Counted from the stretch's first letter, positions 16,615-27,045 are shown. The stretch is DNA of 64,000 nucleotides from Oscillospiraceae bacterium (GCA_017513135.1 JAFWDH010000014.1:1-64000); one strand, 5' to 3'. The notes: generated from the letters alone by a model not told the origin. Numbers and translations: made by a program.

Positions 16615-18918
16615 TCAGTGTGCCGATGATACGGAGGTCAGCGCCGGTACCGGCTTCTTCTTTGCCGTGACTTCGATCCTGTCGTTCCTGACAGATATCC
16701 TTACGGATGCGGGAAGATCTTCCGCATTCTCGACCAGCACTTCCGCGATACGGTCCTCGCATTCCCGCCTTATTACATTGCGGAGATCTCTGGCGCCGTA
16801 TTTTCCGCCTTCTGCCAGTTTTGTAAGATGGTCAAGCGCCTTGTCAGAGTAGCTGAGCTTGATCCCCTTCTCAAGCAGCGGATTTCTCATCTCCTCGATC
16901 ATCAGGGCAGCTATCTTACGCATCGACTCGTCAGACAGAGGCTTGAAAACGACGACCTCATCCACTCTTGAGAGGAATTCAGGCCTCAGGAAGTCTCTCA
17001 GAGCATTGACAGCCTTCTCACTGGTGCTCTCCTCGACAGACGCGCCGAAACCCGCGAACGTTGACTTGATGTTCGATCCGGCATTGCTCGTCATGATGAT
17101 AACGGTGTGTTCGAAATTGACCGTCCTGCCCTGTGCGTCCGTCACACGTCCTTCATCAAGTATCTGCAGAAGGATATTCATGACATCCGGATGCGCCTTT
17201 TCTATCTCGTCAAAGAGAACTACGCTGTACGGCCTGCGCCTCACCTTTTCGGTAAGCTGACCTGCTTCGTCATATCCCACATATCCGGGAGGCGACCCTA
17301 TCAGCCTGCTGACCGTATGGCGCTCCATATACTCGGTCATATCGATCCTTATGAGCGGGTCTACGCTGTCGAACAGTTCAGATGCAAGCACCTTCGCAAG
17401 CTCTGTCTTCCCCACTCCCGTAGGTCCGACAAATATAAATGAAGCGGGACGGATCCTGTCGGACAGTCCGACTCTCGTGCGCTTGATCGCCTTTACGATC
17501 TTCTCCACAGCCTCGTCCTGGCCGATGATTCGGCTCTTTATCGCTTCCTCCAGTCCGTCGATCTTCTTGTACTCATCTTTCTCAACCGAACTCGCAGGGA
17601 TTCCTGTCCACAGCTCAATGACCTTTGCGACGTCTTCCTGAGTGACCTCGAGACTGTTCACGACAGGCATGATGGCTTCCAGTCTGTCGCTGATCTTTAT
17701 GCTCTCGCTCCTGAGATTGGCTATCTTCTCGTAATCAGGCTGCTCCTTCCCCTGCTCCTCGCTCTCGATATCGGTGAGTTTGTCCAGTCTTGCAGTCAGT
17801 TTCTGATACTCTGCAAGTTCCGGGCACGCGAGCGCGCAGCATGCGGCAGCCTCGTCAAGAAGGTCTATCGCCTTATCCGGGAGAAACCTGTCGGAGATGT
17901 ATCTCTCGGAAAGGATAACTATGGTCTCGCACATCTCATCGCTTATCCTGAGCCCGTGGAAATTCTCGTAGTATCCCTTGATCCCCTTGAGTATGGCGAT
18001 CGAGTCTTCAAGCGACGGCTCCTCAACCGTGACAGGCTGGAAGCGTCTCTCAAGCGCCTGATCCTTCTCTATGTATTTGCGGTATTCGGAGAACGTCGTT
18101 GCTCCGATGACCTGTATCTCGCCTCTGGAAAGAGCAGGCTTCAGGATGTTGGCCGCGCTCATGGCCCCGTCCGCGTCTCCCGCTCCTGTCAGGTTGTGCA
18201 CCTCGTCAATAAACAGAATGACGTTGCCGTCTTCAGTGACCTCGTTCAGAAGTCCCTTGACACGGCTCTCGAACTGCCCTCTGAACTGGGTCCCGGCTAC
18301 CAGCGCGGTCAGGTCAAGAAGGTAGATCTCCTTGTTCTGCAGCTTGACGGGAACATCGCCCGAAACTATCTTCTGCGCGATGCCTTCCGCAATGGCGGTC
18401 TTTCCGACTCCGGCTTCTCCTATCAGGCATGGATTGTTCTTCTGCCTTCTGGAAAGGATCTGGATCGTCCTGTAGATCTCCTTGTCCCTGCCGATGATAT
18501 TGTCGAGCCTGCCGTCCCTGGCCTTTTTCGTGAGGTTGTCACAGTACGTATCCAGGTACTTGTGCTTCTTATCCCTGTCGCGCTGCTGACGGTTCTGGCC
18601 CTGATTCTGGTTATCCCTGTTTCTGTCCTTGCCGTCTGCCGGCGTGTTCCTGAAAAGGTTTCCGAAGAGGTTCGGGAAGGTCGGTGTTCCTCCTTCTTCG
18701 AACCCGCCCTCCTCAGGCTCTGAACCTGTGGAAAGGTGTTCGGAAAAAGCTTCCAGGTCATCTTCCGTGACCCCGAAGCGCTTCATTATATCATCAACAG
18801 GCATGACCCCGAGTTCCTTTGCGCATACAAGACAAAGTCCTTCGTTGGTCGTGTTGTTGCCTTCTATTTTTGTTATGAACATAACTGCTGTGCGTTTTTT
18901 ACATCTGGAACAGAGCAT
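16615..18918 (-). CDS. clpE: ATP-dependent Clp protease ATP-binding subunit, ClpE type
   Basis: AAA+ unfoldase that feeds proteins to ClpP. The N-terminus has a zinc finger (CSRC at 3-6, CLVC about 29-32) like ClpE, instead of the Clp N-domain repeats of ClpC. A polar Asn/Gln/Arg/Asp linker (~95-120) leads to the first ATPase domain (Walker [10 protein letters not shown], Walker B ILFIDEVH). Next come a UVR-like M-domain (~395-430) and the second ATPase domain ([23 protein letters not shown]). At 767 aa it is slightly long for ClpE. It is the last gene of the ruvC operon, 22 nt after cvpA. No CtsR operator is visible upstream, unlike many clp genes. Confidence 0.9.
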   Translation of the reverse strand: MLCSRCKKRTAVMFITKIEGNNTTNEGLCLVCAKELGVMPVDDIMKRFGVTEDDLEAFSEHLSTGSEPEEGGFEEGGTPTFPNLFGNLFRNTPADGKDRNRDNQNQGQNRQQRDRDKKHKYLDTYCDNLTKKARDGRLDNIIGRDKEIYRTIQILSRRQKNNPCLIGEAGVGKTAIAEGIAQKIVSGDVPVKLQNKEIYLLDLTALVAGTQFRGQFESRVKGLLNEVTEDGNVILFIDEVHNLTGAGDADGAMSAANILKPALSRGEIQVIGATTFSEYRKYIEKDQALERRFQPVTVEEPSLEDSIAILKGIKGYYENFHGLRISDEMCETIVILSERYISDRFLPDKAIDLLDEAAACCALACPELAEYQKLTARLDKLTDIESEEQGKEQPDYEKIANLRSESIKISDRLEAIMPVVNSLEVTQEDVAKVIELWTGIPASSVEKDEYKKIDGLEEAIKSRIIGQDEAVEKIVKAIKRTRVGLSDRIRPASFIFVGPTGVGKTELAKVLASELFDSVDPLIRIDMTEYMERHTVSRLIGSPPGYVGYDEAGQLTEKVRRRPYSVVLFDEIEKAHPDVMNILLQILDEGRVTDAQGRTVNFEHTVIIMTSNAGSNIKSTFAGFGASVEESTSEKAVNALRDFLRPEFLSRVDEVVVFKPLSDESMRKIAALMIEEMRNPLLEKGIKLSYSDKALDHLTKLAEGGKYGARDLRNVIRRECEDRIAEVLVENAEDLPASVRISVRNDRIEVTAKKKPVPALTSVSSAH

Positions 18919-18940
18919 TTGCTATATACCTACCAAAATC

Positions 18941-19597
18941 TCAAGAGTAAAAGGGGTTCAATACGAACAGCCTCGAGAACAGGAATGAGGATTCAATCAC
19001 CTCTTTATTCATCCACGGAGACTGCCATATGTTAAGTATAAGGCTGATAAGTGAACACAGGATGAACATGATCAGCAGTCCTATCACCAGCCCGAGAGCG
19101 CCTCCCAGCAGCTGGTTCGGAAAGCCTACGAGAGGGAGGTCATTGACTCCTTCAAGAAGTCCGCTGAGCAGCTTGAGAAGGAGCATGGCAACGACTACCA
19201 CTATAAGGAAGACCAGGATGCGTACCATATTGATGCATCCGCCCTCAAGCGAATGATTTATGAACGTACTGGCAAGCTCGGAAGCATCCGTATCAAGCGA
19301 ATGATCCTGCATGAACGTTCCGAACAGTTTTCCGAGAAGTCCCATATTAAGTGTCTCTTCCACTCCGGACTGGATCTTCCCTATCTGCTCCGTGACATAC
19401 AGTATCAGCCGGTCCTTTATAAGAAGGTCATATATCTTCTTCGCCGCAAGGATACTGAGATAGTTTCCCGCAAACACCGAGATCACAAGGCCGAAAATGC
19501 CTATAAAAGACGAAACGAATCCTTTCTTATAAAAAACAAAGAAGAAGATCAAAAGAAATGCGACCAGCGCAATGTCATAATAAAGCGGTATGCTCAT
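18941..19597 (-). CDS. CvpA family membrane protein
   Basis: A 218-aa protein with membrane segments near residues 5-25, 28-50, 120-145 and 160-190. FFVFYKKGFVSSFIGIFGLVISV matches the first conserved part of the CvpA/colicin V production family. The role in Bacillota is not firmly known. The start overlaps the upstream DUF5711 gene by 4 nt, and clpE follows 22 nt after the stop, so it is inside a tightly packed operon. Confidence 0.82.
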   Translation of the reverse strand: MSIPLYYDIALVAFLLIFFFVFYKKGFVSSFIGIFGLVISVFAGNYLSILAAKKIYDLLIKDRLILYVTEQIGKIQSGVEETLNMGLLGKLFGTFMQDHSLDTDASELASTFINHSLEGGCINMVRILVFLIVVVVAMLLLKLLSGLLEGVNDLPLVGFPNQLLGGALGLVIGLLIMFILCSLISLILNIWQSPWMNKEVIESSFLFSRLFVLNPFYS

Positions 19598-20769
19598 TTA
19601 TCTTCTATAACCTCCCTGTCATCCCTGGAAAGCTTTACCAGATACTGCGGCTCGAAGGTGATCACTCCTCCGAAGTAGACTGCTGCGTAAGCGGAAGGAT
19701 CTCCGTGATAGATCTCCTCCGGCACTCCGCTGTGCGAGAATGAATGTATTTTTCCTCTGGTGAGCAGGAACAGCCTGTCCCCTGTCATCCATACGTCCTC
19801 TATCTGATCCTTGTATTCCACTGAGCCGGCGACAGCCAGTTTGCGCGTCAGTACGGTGACTGAGTTTATCTCGCTTCTCTTGTTGTCTCCGAATACGATC
19901 GCCAGATCACGTCCCGGATCGCTGAACACATCAAGTATCATCTTCCCGTCAAAACTGTAGGATGCCTCCACGGTTCCGTCCATTCCGCACCGGACGCATC
20001 TGTCATCCATGATGATGACCGCGGCGTCTGATTCCGGGAAAGCCCTCACCGCAAGTCCTTTCAGTTCGAAGGTCCCTTTTTCCTTCCTCGTATTCAGATC
20101 TATTCTTGTAACTGTCGTATAAAGTACTCCGTCCCTGCTCTTGACACACAGCACTACAACGTCGTTTCCGTATGATGAAGAGAATACGCCCAGAGGGAAA
20201 CCGTCCGATCCGTACCATGTGAACGTCTTTTCGCAGTTGCGGTTGAAGACCGACAGTTCGCATGTATATACATCCCCTGAAGTGAGAAGGGCGGTCTTTC
20301 CGGACTGGGTCACTGCGGCTGAAATGATGGAATTCTGCAGCGTACCGCTGTAGAGCAGCATGGTCCTGTTGAAAAGCTTGAAGCTTTTGCCGCCCCTTGA
20401 ATACACCGCCGCTCTGCTGCCCGACACCGCAAGACCCGGACTAGAAATGCCGTGACTGTATTCCATCAGTTCAGCCCCGGAGCCTGCCACCACCTTGATG
20501 TCGGTGTCGCTCAGGAGGAACATCGATCTTGCGCTTATCGCCATCTCCATGACCTTGCCGCTTCCGGCATTCACGGGGAATGAGCCTATGGTGATAAGGG
20601 AACTGAAAAAATCCTTTATGTCATAACTGAGGACTGTGTTTGATATGGAGACTGCCGTCACAGCTGAAAAGAGCAGAAAAACGACCAGCAGTGCAACGAG
20701 CGCGCGCTTTCTTCTGATCTTCCTTTTTTTAGCTTTTCTTGCGCGGGATATCTCGTTATCGTTTACCAA
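19594..20769 (-). CDS. DUF5711 family protein, membrane-anchored beta-propeller-like
   Basis: A 391-aa protein. The first 22 residues are very basic (RKAKKRKIRRKR), followed by one membrane anchor (~23-45); the rest is probably extracytoplasmic. That region consists of repeated beta-strand-rich units resembling a beta-propeller (for example DIKVVAGSGAELMEY, SKSGKTALLTSGDVYT-like segments). The family is frequent in Clostridia next to cvpA and is of unknown function. The start is TTG 20769 with GGAGG 12 nt upstream; no closer ATG exists. Family assignment is from memory of the sequence type and the cvpA neighbourhood. Confidence 0.68.
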   Translation of the reverse strand: MVNDNEISRARKAKKRKIRRKRALVALLVVFLLFSAVTAVSISNTVLSYDIKDFFSSLITIGSFPVNAGSGKVMEMAISARSMFLLSDTDIKVVAGSGAELMEYSHGISSPGLAVSGSRAAVYSRGGKSFKLFNRTMLLYSGTLQNSIISAAVTQSGKTALLTSGDVYTCELSVFNRNCEKTFTWYGSDGFPLGVFSSSYGNDVVVLCVKSRDGVLYTTVTRIDLNTRKEKGTFELKGLAVRAFPESDAAVIIMDDRCVRCGMDGTVEASYSFDGKMILDVFSDPGRDLAIVFGDNKRSEINSVTVLTRKLAVAGSVEYKDQIEDVWMTGDRLFLLTRGKIHSFSHSGVPEEIYHGDPSAYAAVYFGGVITFEPQYLVKLSRDDREVIEDK

Positions 20770-20770
20770 G

Positions 20771-21511
20771 TCAGTACAGAACCTCCGTAAGATACAATCC
20801 GCATGCCGGGACGGTGATCAGCAGGTTGTCCCTTTTTTTACCGTTAAGATAAAGCAGTATATCGTTTTTGTCCAGTTTGCCCCTTGCCGTCTGCAGCAGA
20901 GAACCGGTCATTATGCGAGCCATGTTGTAAAGGAATCCGTCTGCCGAGAACCTGAATGTCACAAGGTCGCCGTCTCTCTTCACATCCGCCAATGATACAT
21001 TCCTGACTTTGTCCTCGACATCAGTGCCTGTAGAGCAGAACGAGCTGAAGTCGTGTGTGCCGAGGAAGACCTTTGCGGTATCATCGAGTGTCTTTTCGTC
21101 TATGGGAACCGTAAACTGCAGGGCTCTGCCGTTCAGGAAAGGATCCATGACCCTGCTGTTCCATACGAGATACTCATAGACCTTGCCTTTTGATGAGTAT
21201 CTGGCATGAAAATCCTCCGGGACCTCTCTGATGCTCAGCACCCTGACATCAAACGGGAGATGCGCGTTCAGCGCCGATACCATACGTGAGCACTCACGCG
21301 CCCTGTCGATGCAGAAACTTATGGTGAAGTGTCTTGCGTGCACCCCGGTATCTGTCCGAGAACAGCACTTGATGTCCGGCAGATATCCCAGGACCGCTTT
21401 CAGCGAATCCTGGAAGACCCCCTGCACCGTGACAGCGTTTTTCTGTATCTGTGAGCCGTGATATTCTGTGCCGACAAAACTTATGTCAGCCAGATAATTG
21501 AAGCCGCTCAC
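20771..21511 (-). CDS. truA: tRNA pseudouridine(38-40) synthase
   Basis: Converts U38-U40 in the anticodon stem-loop of many tRNAs to pseudouridine. The start is placed at GTG 21511, which overlaps the ecfT stop (GTGA) and has AAGGA 8 nt before it. Upstream in-frame codons lie wholly inside ecfT. The 246-aa product fits TruA. CSRTDTGVHA carries the catalytic Asp. FLYNMARIMTG is the conserved C-terminal motif (FLYxMVRxxVG in most). It is translationally coupled to the ECF transporter genes, as in many Bacillota. Confidence 0.95.
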   Translation of the reverse strand: MSGFNYLADISFVGTEYHGSQIQKNAVTVQGVFQDSLKAVLGYLPDIKCCSRTDTGVHARHFTISFCIDRARECSRMVSALNAHLPFDVRVLSIREVPEDFHARYSSKGKVYEYLVWNSRVMDPFLNGRALQFTVPIDEKTLDDTAKVFLGTHDFSSFCSTGTDVEDKVRNVSLADVKRDGDLVTFRFSADGFLYNMARIMTGSLLQTARGKLDKNDILLYLNGKKRDNLLITVPACGLYLTEVLY

Positions 21512-22308
21512 AGTGAAATCCTTCCCGAGAGCACGATGAGCGAGCAGAAGCCGATAAATACGACTACGGCGATACAGTCTGAGCGCCTGATCTTCAATGC
21601 GTTCATCCTGGTGCGTCCCTCGCCGCCGTTGTAACAGCGGCATTCCATGGCGAGAGCCAGCTCATCGGCGCGTCTGAAGGCCGATACGAACAGCGGTATC
21701 AGGATAGGTGTCAGCGCACGTATCCTTTCCATAAACGTGCCCGTATCCAGATTCGCGCCTCTGGACTTCTGGGCTGCCATTATCTTGTCCGTCTCCTCAA
21801 GCAGTGTAGGAATGAATCTGAGAGCTATGGTCATCATCATGGCAAGATCATTGACAGGAAGCCCGATCTTCGTGAGCGGCATGAACAGGAGCTCAAGCGC
21901 GCTCGTAAGTTCTATGGGAGTCGATGTGTATGTGAGCAGCGACGAACCTGCAAGCAGGCAGATCACACGAAGTGAAAGCATGACGGCATAATAGAGACCC
22001 TGCCTTGTCACAGAGAGTTTCCAGAAAGAGAATATTACATCCCCGTTCACGAAGAACATGTTCAGCACAGATGTGAATACCACGATCGGTATTATCGGCT
22101 TAAGGCTCTTCAGCAGCATCTTAACCGGTATCCTGACGAGCGCGTAAGCTCCCAGGATGAGAGCCAGAGCCAGAAGCATCTGGGGAATGGTCTTGAGGAT
22201 AAAAAGAAGGATAATGTAAACAAGAGTAAGGATAAGCCTGATCCTGGGATCAAGCCTGTGGATCACCGAATCTCCGTTTATATACTGTCCCAGAGTAATG
22301 TCTCTCAT
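21508..22308 (-). CDS. ecfT: Energy-coupling factor transporter transmembrane protein EcfT
   Basis: Membrane scaffold of the ECF vitamin/metal uptake module. It links the two ATPases to interchangeable substrate-binding S components. The protein is 266 aa with 5-6 membrane segments and a cytoplasmic helical region. The coupling-helix motif is seen in AAQKSRGANLDTG (A-R-G type), with a second (ALAMECRCYNGGEGRTRM) near the C-terminus. It overlaps ecfA2 by 4 nt and truA by 4 nt. No S component is in the window, so the specificity is set by genes elsewhere. Confidence 0.95.
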   Translation of the reverse strand: MRDITLGQYINGDSVIHRLDPRIRLILTLVYIILLFILKTIPQMLLALALILGAYALVRIPVKMLLKSLKPIIPIVVFTSVLNMFFVNGDVIFSFWKLSVTRQGLYYAVMLSLRVICLLAGSSLLTYTSTPIELTSALELLFMPLTKIGLPVNDLAMMMTIALRFIPTLLEETDKIMAAQKSRGANLDTGTFMERIRALTPILIPLFVSAFRRADELALAMECRCYNGGEGRTRMNALKIRRSDCIAVVVFIGFCSLIVLSGRISL

Positions 22309-23168
22309 CTGGCTTCGACCTCTTTGAAGTATTGGGTAACTGTCTGCGCGGCACGTGCAGGGGTATAGATATCGGTATCCACATCCATCCCCCGCTCCTT
22401 GAGAGTCAGCAGGATATCGGTCACTGTCGGGATGTTGAGCCCGGTCTCGCGCAGTTCGAGCGCGTGCTTGAACACCTCATCGACGGTGTCATAATAGAAG
22501 ACCCCTCCGGCGTTCATGACGAGCACCTTGCTCGCATACCTTGCCACGTCATCCATCGAATGGGATACGAGGATTATGGTCTTCTTCTCCGCCTTGTGAT
22601 AATTGCTTATCACATCCAGTATCTCTCTCCTGCCCCTCGGATCCAGTCCAGCCGTCGGCTCGTCCAGAACAAGCACTTCAGGACGCATGGCGAGCACTCC
22701 GGCAATGGCAGCCCTTCTCTTCTCCCCTCCGGAAAGATCGAACGGGGATCTGTCAAGGAGCTTTTCCGGTATCTTGAGAAAGTCCGCCGCTTCAGCGACA
22801 CGGCTGTTTATCTCCTCTTCGCTCAGGCCAAGGTTCTTCGGGCCGAATGCAATATCCTTCCTGACTGTCTCCTCGAACAGCTGATACTCTGGGTACTGCA
22901 GGACCAGGCCGACCTTGAACCTCTTCTCCCTGAGTTTCGAGCGGTCGTCCCAAATATCGTCCCCGTCGATGTATACATGTCCGGAAGTCGGGCGAAGAAG
23001 GCCGTTCAGCATCTGAATAAGCGTTGATTTACCGCTTCCCGTGTGTCCGATGATCCCGATGAAATCGCCTTCCTCAAAAGTAAGAGAGACTCCGGATACC
23101 GCGACTTTTTCATCCGGCATCCCCTTCTGATAGACGAAGCCTGCATTTTCGAGTTTTATAGTGCTCAA
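22305..23168 (-). CDS. ecfA2: ECF transporter ATPase EcfA2
   Basis: Second ABC ATPase of the ECF module. Walker A GHTGSGKST (~40-48), the Q-loop YPEYQLF typical of EcfA2, signature LSGGEKRRAAIAG and Walker B VLVLDEPTAGLDPRGR. The length is 287 aa, with the extra C-terminal segment usual for the EcfA family. It overlaps ecfA1 and ecfT by 4 nt on either side, fixing a 1:1:1 gene set in the standard order A1-A2-T. Confidence 0.95.
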   Translation of the reverse strand: MSTIKLENAGFVYQKGMPDEKVAVSGVSLTFEEGDFIGIIGHTGSGKSTLIQMLNGLLRPTSGHVYIDGDDIWDDRSKLREKRFKVGLVLQYPEYQLFEETVRKDIAFGPKNLGLSEEEINSRVAEAADFLKIPEKLLDRSPFDLSGGEKRRAAIAGVLAMRPEVLVLDEPTAGLDPRGRREILDVISNYHKAEKKTIILVSHSMDDVARYASKVLVMNAGGVFYYDTVDEVFKHALELRETGLNIPTVTDILLTLKERGMDVDTDIYTPARAAQTVTQYFKEVEAR

Positions 23169-24001
23169 TCCGTGGTCTCCTTGATCTCCAGAAGCGCGTC
23201 AACGAGTTCTTCCGGTTTAATAATGTCTTTTCTGAGATCTATTCCGTTATCTATCAGCCTCAGCGTCAGATCCGTCACCGGCGGCACCTCAAGCCCAAGA
23301 GATATCATCCGTTCCTTCTTGGAGAACACTTCCTTGGGTGATCCGTTCTCAGCCACCTTTCCTTCCGAAAGGATGACGATCCTGTCAGCCCTCGCCGCCT
23401 CTTCCATGAAGTGGGTTATCAATACGATGGTGATCCCTTTCTCCCTGTTCAGGCGCTCTATGACTCCCATGACAAGAGACCTTCCCTTGGGATCGAGCAT
23501 CGCTGTAGGCTCATCCAGTATTATGCATCTTGGCTGCATGGCCAGAACGCCTGCGATGGCGACTCTCTGCTTCTGTCCTCCGGACAGTTTGTGCGGCGCG
23601 TCCTTGACATGCTTTTCAAGTCCTACCGCCTTTATCGCATCATCGACTCTGATCCTTATCTCAGCAGGGTCGATCCCGAGGTTCTCCGGTGCGAATGCAA
23701 CATCCTCCTCCACGATAGTGGCGACTATCTGGTTGTCAGGATTCTGGAACACCATGCCCGCCGTCTTGCGTATATCGGCAAGTTTCGTTTCATCAGACGT
23801 ATCCATGCCGTCTACGTAGACCTTGCCCTCTGTCGGAAGCAGTATTCCGTTGATGAGCTTTGCCATCGTGGACTTGCCGGAGCCGTTATAGCCCAGTACC
23901 GCGAGGAATTCTCCTTCCCGAATCTCTAGATCTATGCCTTCAAGCACGCGGTTGCTTCCGTATGAGAATGAGACATTGTCGAATCGAATCAGATTACTCA
24001 C
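23165..24001 (-). CDS. ecfA1: ECF transporter ATPase EcfA1
   Basis: First ABC ATPase of the ECF module. GTG 24001 is chosen as start: it follows the upstream stop, has AGAGG just before it, and gives MSNLIRFDNVSFSYG, the normal EcfA1 N-terminus. The frame continues 12 codons further to an ATG that lies inside the methyltransferase gene. Walker A GYNGSGKST, Q-loop QNPDNQIVA (the EcfA1-type NPDNQ), signature LSGGQKQRVAIAG and Walker B CIILDEPTAMLDPKGR are all present in the 278-aa protein. Confidence 0.94.
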   Translation of the reverse strand: MSNLIRFDNVSFSYGSNRVLEGIDLEIREGEFLAVLGYNGSGKSTMAKLINGILLPTEGKVYVDGMDTSDETKLADIRKTAGMVFQNPDNQIVATIVEEDVAFAPENLGIDPAEIRIRVDDAIKAVGLEKHVKDAPHKLSGGQKQRVAIAGVLAMQPRCIILDEPTAMLDPKGRSLVMGVIERLNREKGITIVLITHFMEEAARADRIVILSEGKVAENGSPKEVFSKKERMISLGLEVPPVTDLTLRLIDNGIDLRKDIIKPEELVDALLEIKETTD

Positions 24002-24003
24002 TG

Positions 24004-24867
24004 TTACCTCTTGATATAAATTGATGTATTTCCGCAAGGGAGCACGAAACCTGTTTCCGAGACCGGAAGACCGATCTCATCCGTGATCACCTCTCCGGGA
24101 TAGCCTCTCATCGCACACGAGAGAAGATACCCGGGAGCGGACGGGGATATGCCCGTTGTGTAGCTGTTTATCGCGAAGAACAGAGGATCGTCGCTCAGTA
24201 TATCTTTGCATGCCAAGACCAGTTCCTCTATGTTGTCCTCAAATTTCCATATCTCTCCGGACGGACCGCGTCCGTAACTCGGAGGATCCATTATGACTGC
24301 ATCATACCTGTTCCCGCGCCTAGCCTCCCGGAGGACGAATTTCATGCAGTCATCCACTATCCAGCGGCACGGGACATCAGCCATCCCGTTCAGCACGGAA
24401 TTTCTCTTGGCCTGAGATACCATACCTTTGCTCGCATCCACATGACAGACGAAAGCGCCTGCCTTCATGCACGCAAGCGTTGCTGCCCCGGTATATCCGA
24501 AGAGATTCAGTACCCTGATCTCTCTTCCGCAGGACCTAATAAGCTCCTGATAGAGCGTCCAGTTCGCTGCCTGTTCCGGAAACACGCCGGTATGCTTGAA
24601 ATTGGTCGGCGTTACATAAAGCCGGAGTCCGTTCCATGCCACCTGCCATTCGTCCGGCAGCCTGTGTCTGAATTCCCAGGATCCTCCTCCGCTGGAGGAC
24701 CTGTGATAGACGGCATCGGCATTGTGCCATCTGCTGTCTTTCTTTTCTGTATTCCATATGACCTGCGGATCCGGACGCACGAGTATATACTCGCCCCATC
24801 TTTCGAGCCTGTTGCCCGAAGATGCGTCGATGAGCTCGTAATCATTCCATCCCTTCGCAGCTCTCAT
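24004..24867 (-). CDS. Class I SAM-dependent methyltransferase, RlmI/RlmK-like
   Basis: A 287-aa protein. VLNLFGYTGAATLACMKAG is the SAM motif I and the FGYTG pattern of the COG1092-type rRNA methyltransferases. HVDASKGMVSQAKRN is motif II and VIMDPPSYGRG the catalytic DPPxF/Y motif. GVFPEQAANW matches the family's P-E-Q region. It lacks the N-terminal PUA domain of RlmI, so it is the short form found in Bacillota. The target, probably a cytosine in 23S rRNA, is inferred. It lies between ruvB and ecfA1 in the same operon. Confidence 0.85.
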   Translation of the reverse strand: MRAAKGWNDYELIDASSGNRLERWGEYILVRPDPQVIWNTEKKDSRWHNADAVYHRSSSGGGSWEFRHRLPDEWQVAWNGLRLYVTPTNFKHTGVFPEQAANWTLYQELIRSCGREIRVLNLFGYTGAATLACMKAGAFVCHVDASKGMVSQAKRNSVLNGMADVPCRWIVDDCMKFVLREARRGNRYDAVIMDPPSYGRGPSGEIWKFEDNIEELVLACKDILSDDPLFFAINSYTTGISPSAPGYLLSCAMRGYPGEVITDEIGLPVSETGFVLPCGNTSIYIKR

Positions 24868-24882
24868 CCGTACACCTGTATC

Positions 24883-25929
24883 TCAGAATAATGACGTCTG
24901 CTGACCGTTCAGATCATCGCGGTAGTTCAGGCCGAGGTGGCTGTAGGCAGCCGGAGTCACGCATCTTCCGCGCGGAGTCCTCGTGAGAAATCCTATCTGC
25001 ATCAGATACGGCTCACACACATCCTCAAGAGTGCCTGCGTCCTCGCCGAGCATTGCTGCTATCGTTTCCAGACCGACAGGTCCGCCTCCGTAATTCGTTA
25101 TCACGGCTTTCAGCAGTCTTCTGTCAAGGTTATCAAGCCCGAGTTCGTCGATTCCCATCTTGCTGAGGGTCATATCCACCGCCTCGCGGCTTATGCTTCC
25201 GTCTCCCAGGACCTGGCTGTAGTCTCTCACGCGCTTCAGCAGCCTGTTGGCGATCCTCGGAGTGCCCCTCGATCTTTTCGCGATCTCAAGCGGTCCCTGC
25301 GGGTCCGCTATCGGAAGATCCAGAATGCCCGCGGATCTTGTAACGATCTTCGCGAGATCCTCAGGTGAATACATATCCAGTTTGAGAAGCATGCCGAAAC
25401 GGTCTCTCATCGGCGATGAGATCATGCCCGATCTGGTCGTCGCCCCGATCAGCGTGAAAGGCTTAAGATCTATGCGTATCGAACGCGCAGCGGGCCCTTT
25501 TCCGATTATTATATCCAGCGAGAAATCCTCAAGAGCCGGATAAAGGACTTCCTCCACCTGCCGGGAGAGCCTGTGGATCTCATCGATGAACAGGATATCT
25601 CCCTGCGAAAGACTGGTAAGGATCGCAGCCAGGTCGCCTGGCTTCTCTATAGCCGGTCCGGAAGTCACCCTGATGTTCACTCCCATCTCTCTTGCCACTA
25701 TCTGCGCGAGAGTTGTCTTGCCCAGTCCGGGAGGACCGTAGAACAGAATGTGATCCAGTGATTCCCCTCTGTTCTTGGCTGCCTTTATGCTCACTGCCAG
25801 ATTTTCCTTGAGCTGAGGCTGTCCGACGAATTCGTCCAGAGTCAGGGGGCGGAGCGTCATTGATGTCTCCGCATCCTCTTCCAAGTAATCGGGCTCTATT
25901 ATTCTGTCATCAAAATAGAAGTCACTCAT
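24883..25929 (-). CDS. ruvB: Holliday junction DNA helicase RuvB
   Basis: AAA+ motor that drives branch migration with RuvA. ATG 25929 is chosen for its AAGGAAC site and the typical start [21 protein letters not shown]. Walker [10 protein letters not shown], Walker B LFIDEIHR, sensor 1 GATTRSGM, and a C-terminal winged-helix DNA-binding domain with TPRGR. At 348 aa it is of standard length. It starts 4 nt after the ruvA stop in a ruvC-ruvA-ruvB block. Confidence 0.97.
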   Translation of the reverse strand: MSDFYFDDRIIEPDYLEEDAETSMTLRPLTLDEFVGQPQLKENLAVSIKAAKNRGESLDHILFYGPPGLGKTTLAQIVAREMGVNIRVTSGPAIEKPGDLAAILTSLSQGDILFIDEIHRLSRQVEEVLYPALEDFSLDIIIGKGPAARSIRIDLKPFTLIGATTRSGMISSPMRDRFGMLLKLDMYSPEDLAKIVTRSAGILDLPIADPQGPLEIAKRSRGTPRIANRLLKRVRDYSQVLGDGSISREAVDMTLSKMGIDELGLDNLDRRLLKAVITNYGGGPVGLETIAAMLGEDAGTLEDVCEPYLMQIGFLTRTPRGRCVTPAAYSHLGLNYRDDLNGQQTSLF

Positions 25930-25933
25930 TGTT

Positions 25934-26530
25934 TCAGTTCCTTGAAGCAAGCGATCTTAGGGCTGATGCGATCATATCCTCAGTACTTAGTTCCGGCGCG
26001 AGTCCGGCTACTGCCGTTGCCGCTTCGGAATGAGAGAATCCCAGCGAGATGAGCGCGGCGATCGCCTCAGACGAAGCCGAACCGTTATCGACTGCAGTCA
26101 CGACCTCGCCGATGCCTTCGATATCCAGCTGCAGGATCTTCTCCTTAAGTTCATTTACTATTCTCTGTGCGAGCCTCGGTCCGACTCCCGGGCAGGCTGT
26201 GATCGCCTTGGCGTCTCCGCTGGCGATCAGAAGAGAAACTCTGTCCGGATCGTAGGTAGACAGAACGGAAAGCGCCACCTTGGGGCCTACTCCGCTTATA
26301 GAGCAGAGCAGCCTGAAGGCTTCACGCTCCTTCTGGGATGAGAACCCGAACAGATCCACACCGTTTTCTCTGACCGAAAGAACGGTATAAACGAACGCTT
26401 TGTCTCCTGTTCCCGGAAGTGATGAAAGTGTATTCGCGGAGCATGAAAAGCCGTATCCCACTCCTCCGCACTCTATCACTGCTGAATCCGGAGTCTTTTC
26501 CAGCAGGATTCCGTTTAGTGAATAGATCAT
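25934..26530 (-). CDS. ruvA: Holliday junction DNA helicase subunit RuvA
   Basis: Binds four-way junctions as a tetramer and loads RuvB. The 198-aa protein has the N-terminal OB fold ([12 protein letters not shown]), two helix-hairpin-helix motifs ([15 protein letters not shown] and [16 protein letters not shown]) and the small C-terminal RuvB-contact domain. It overlaps ruvC by 4 nt (ATGA). Confidence 0.96.
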   Translation of the reverse strand: MIYSLNGILLEKTPDSAVIECGGVGYGFSCSANTLSSLPGTGDKAFVYTVLSVRENGVDLFGFSSQKEREAFRLLCSISGVGPKVALSVLSTYDPDRVSLLIASGDAKAITACPGVGPRLAQRIVNELKEKILQLDIEGIGEVVTAVDNGSASSEAIAALISLGFSHSEAATAVAGLAPELSTEDMIASALRSLASRN

Positions 26531-27045
26531 TTATTACCTCTGCTGTATCTGGAGTATATCTCTCCCAGCGCCGAAGCACTGGTATGCGCATGACAGATGG
26601 CGACGGCAAGCGCGTCAGCCGTATCGTCCGGTTTCGGCACTTTTTCAAGTCCGAGGATCATTCTGGTCAGTTCCATGACCTGTTTCTTCTCTGCTTTTCC
26701 GTATCCGGTAACGGCCTGTTTTATTGCCATAGGTGTGTATTCATGGATAGGCAGTCCTGCTTGAGCTGCAGCAAGAAGCGTCACGCCTCTCGCCTCTCCA
26801 ACACCGATGCCAGTAGTGACATTGTTGACGAAATAGAGCTTCTCTATCGCAAGCACCTCCGGCCTGGTCCTGTTGATAACGGTATTGATGCCGTCATAGA
26901 TGGTCATCAGGCGCTTTTCAAAAGGCATGTCAGGTTCAGTAGTCACCGCTCCGTAAGCGGCGACATGGAACTTGTTGTTCGTGAAATAATCTATCACACC
27001 GTAACCCACGATCGCATAGCCGGGGTCTATTCCCAGTATCCTCAA
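26527..27045 (-). CDS. ruvC: Crossover junction endodeoxyribonuclease RuvC
   Basis: Resolves Holliday junctions by paired nicks. The first catalytic Asp is in ILGIDPGYA; IEKLYF has the Glu, and DDTADALAVAICH the C-terminal Asp pair. At 172 aa it is of normal size. The only plausible start is TTG 27045; the upstream ATG at 27058 reads into a stop after three codons. The upstream extended -10 (TGGTATAAT) makes it the first gene of the ruvC-to-clpE operon. Confidence 0.96.
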   Translation of the reverse strand: MRILGIDPGYAIVGYGVIDYFTNNKFHVAAYGAVTTEPDMPFEKRLMTIYDGINTVINRTRPEVLAIEKLYFVNNVTTGIGVGEARGVTLLAAAQAGLPIHEYTPMAIKQAVTGYGKAEKKQVMELTRMILGLEKVPKPDDTADALAVAICHAHTSASALGEIYSRYSRGNK

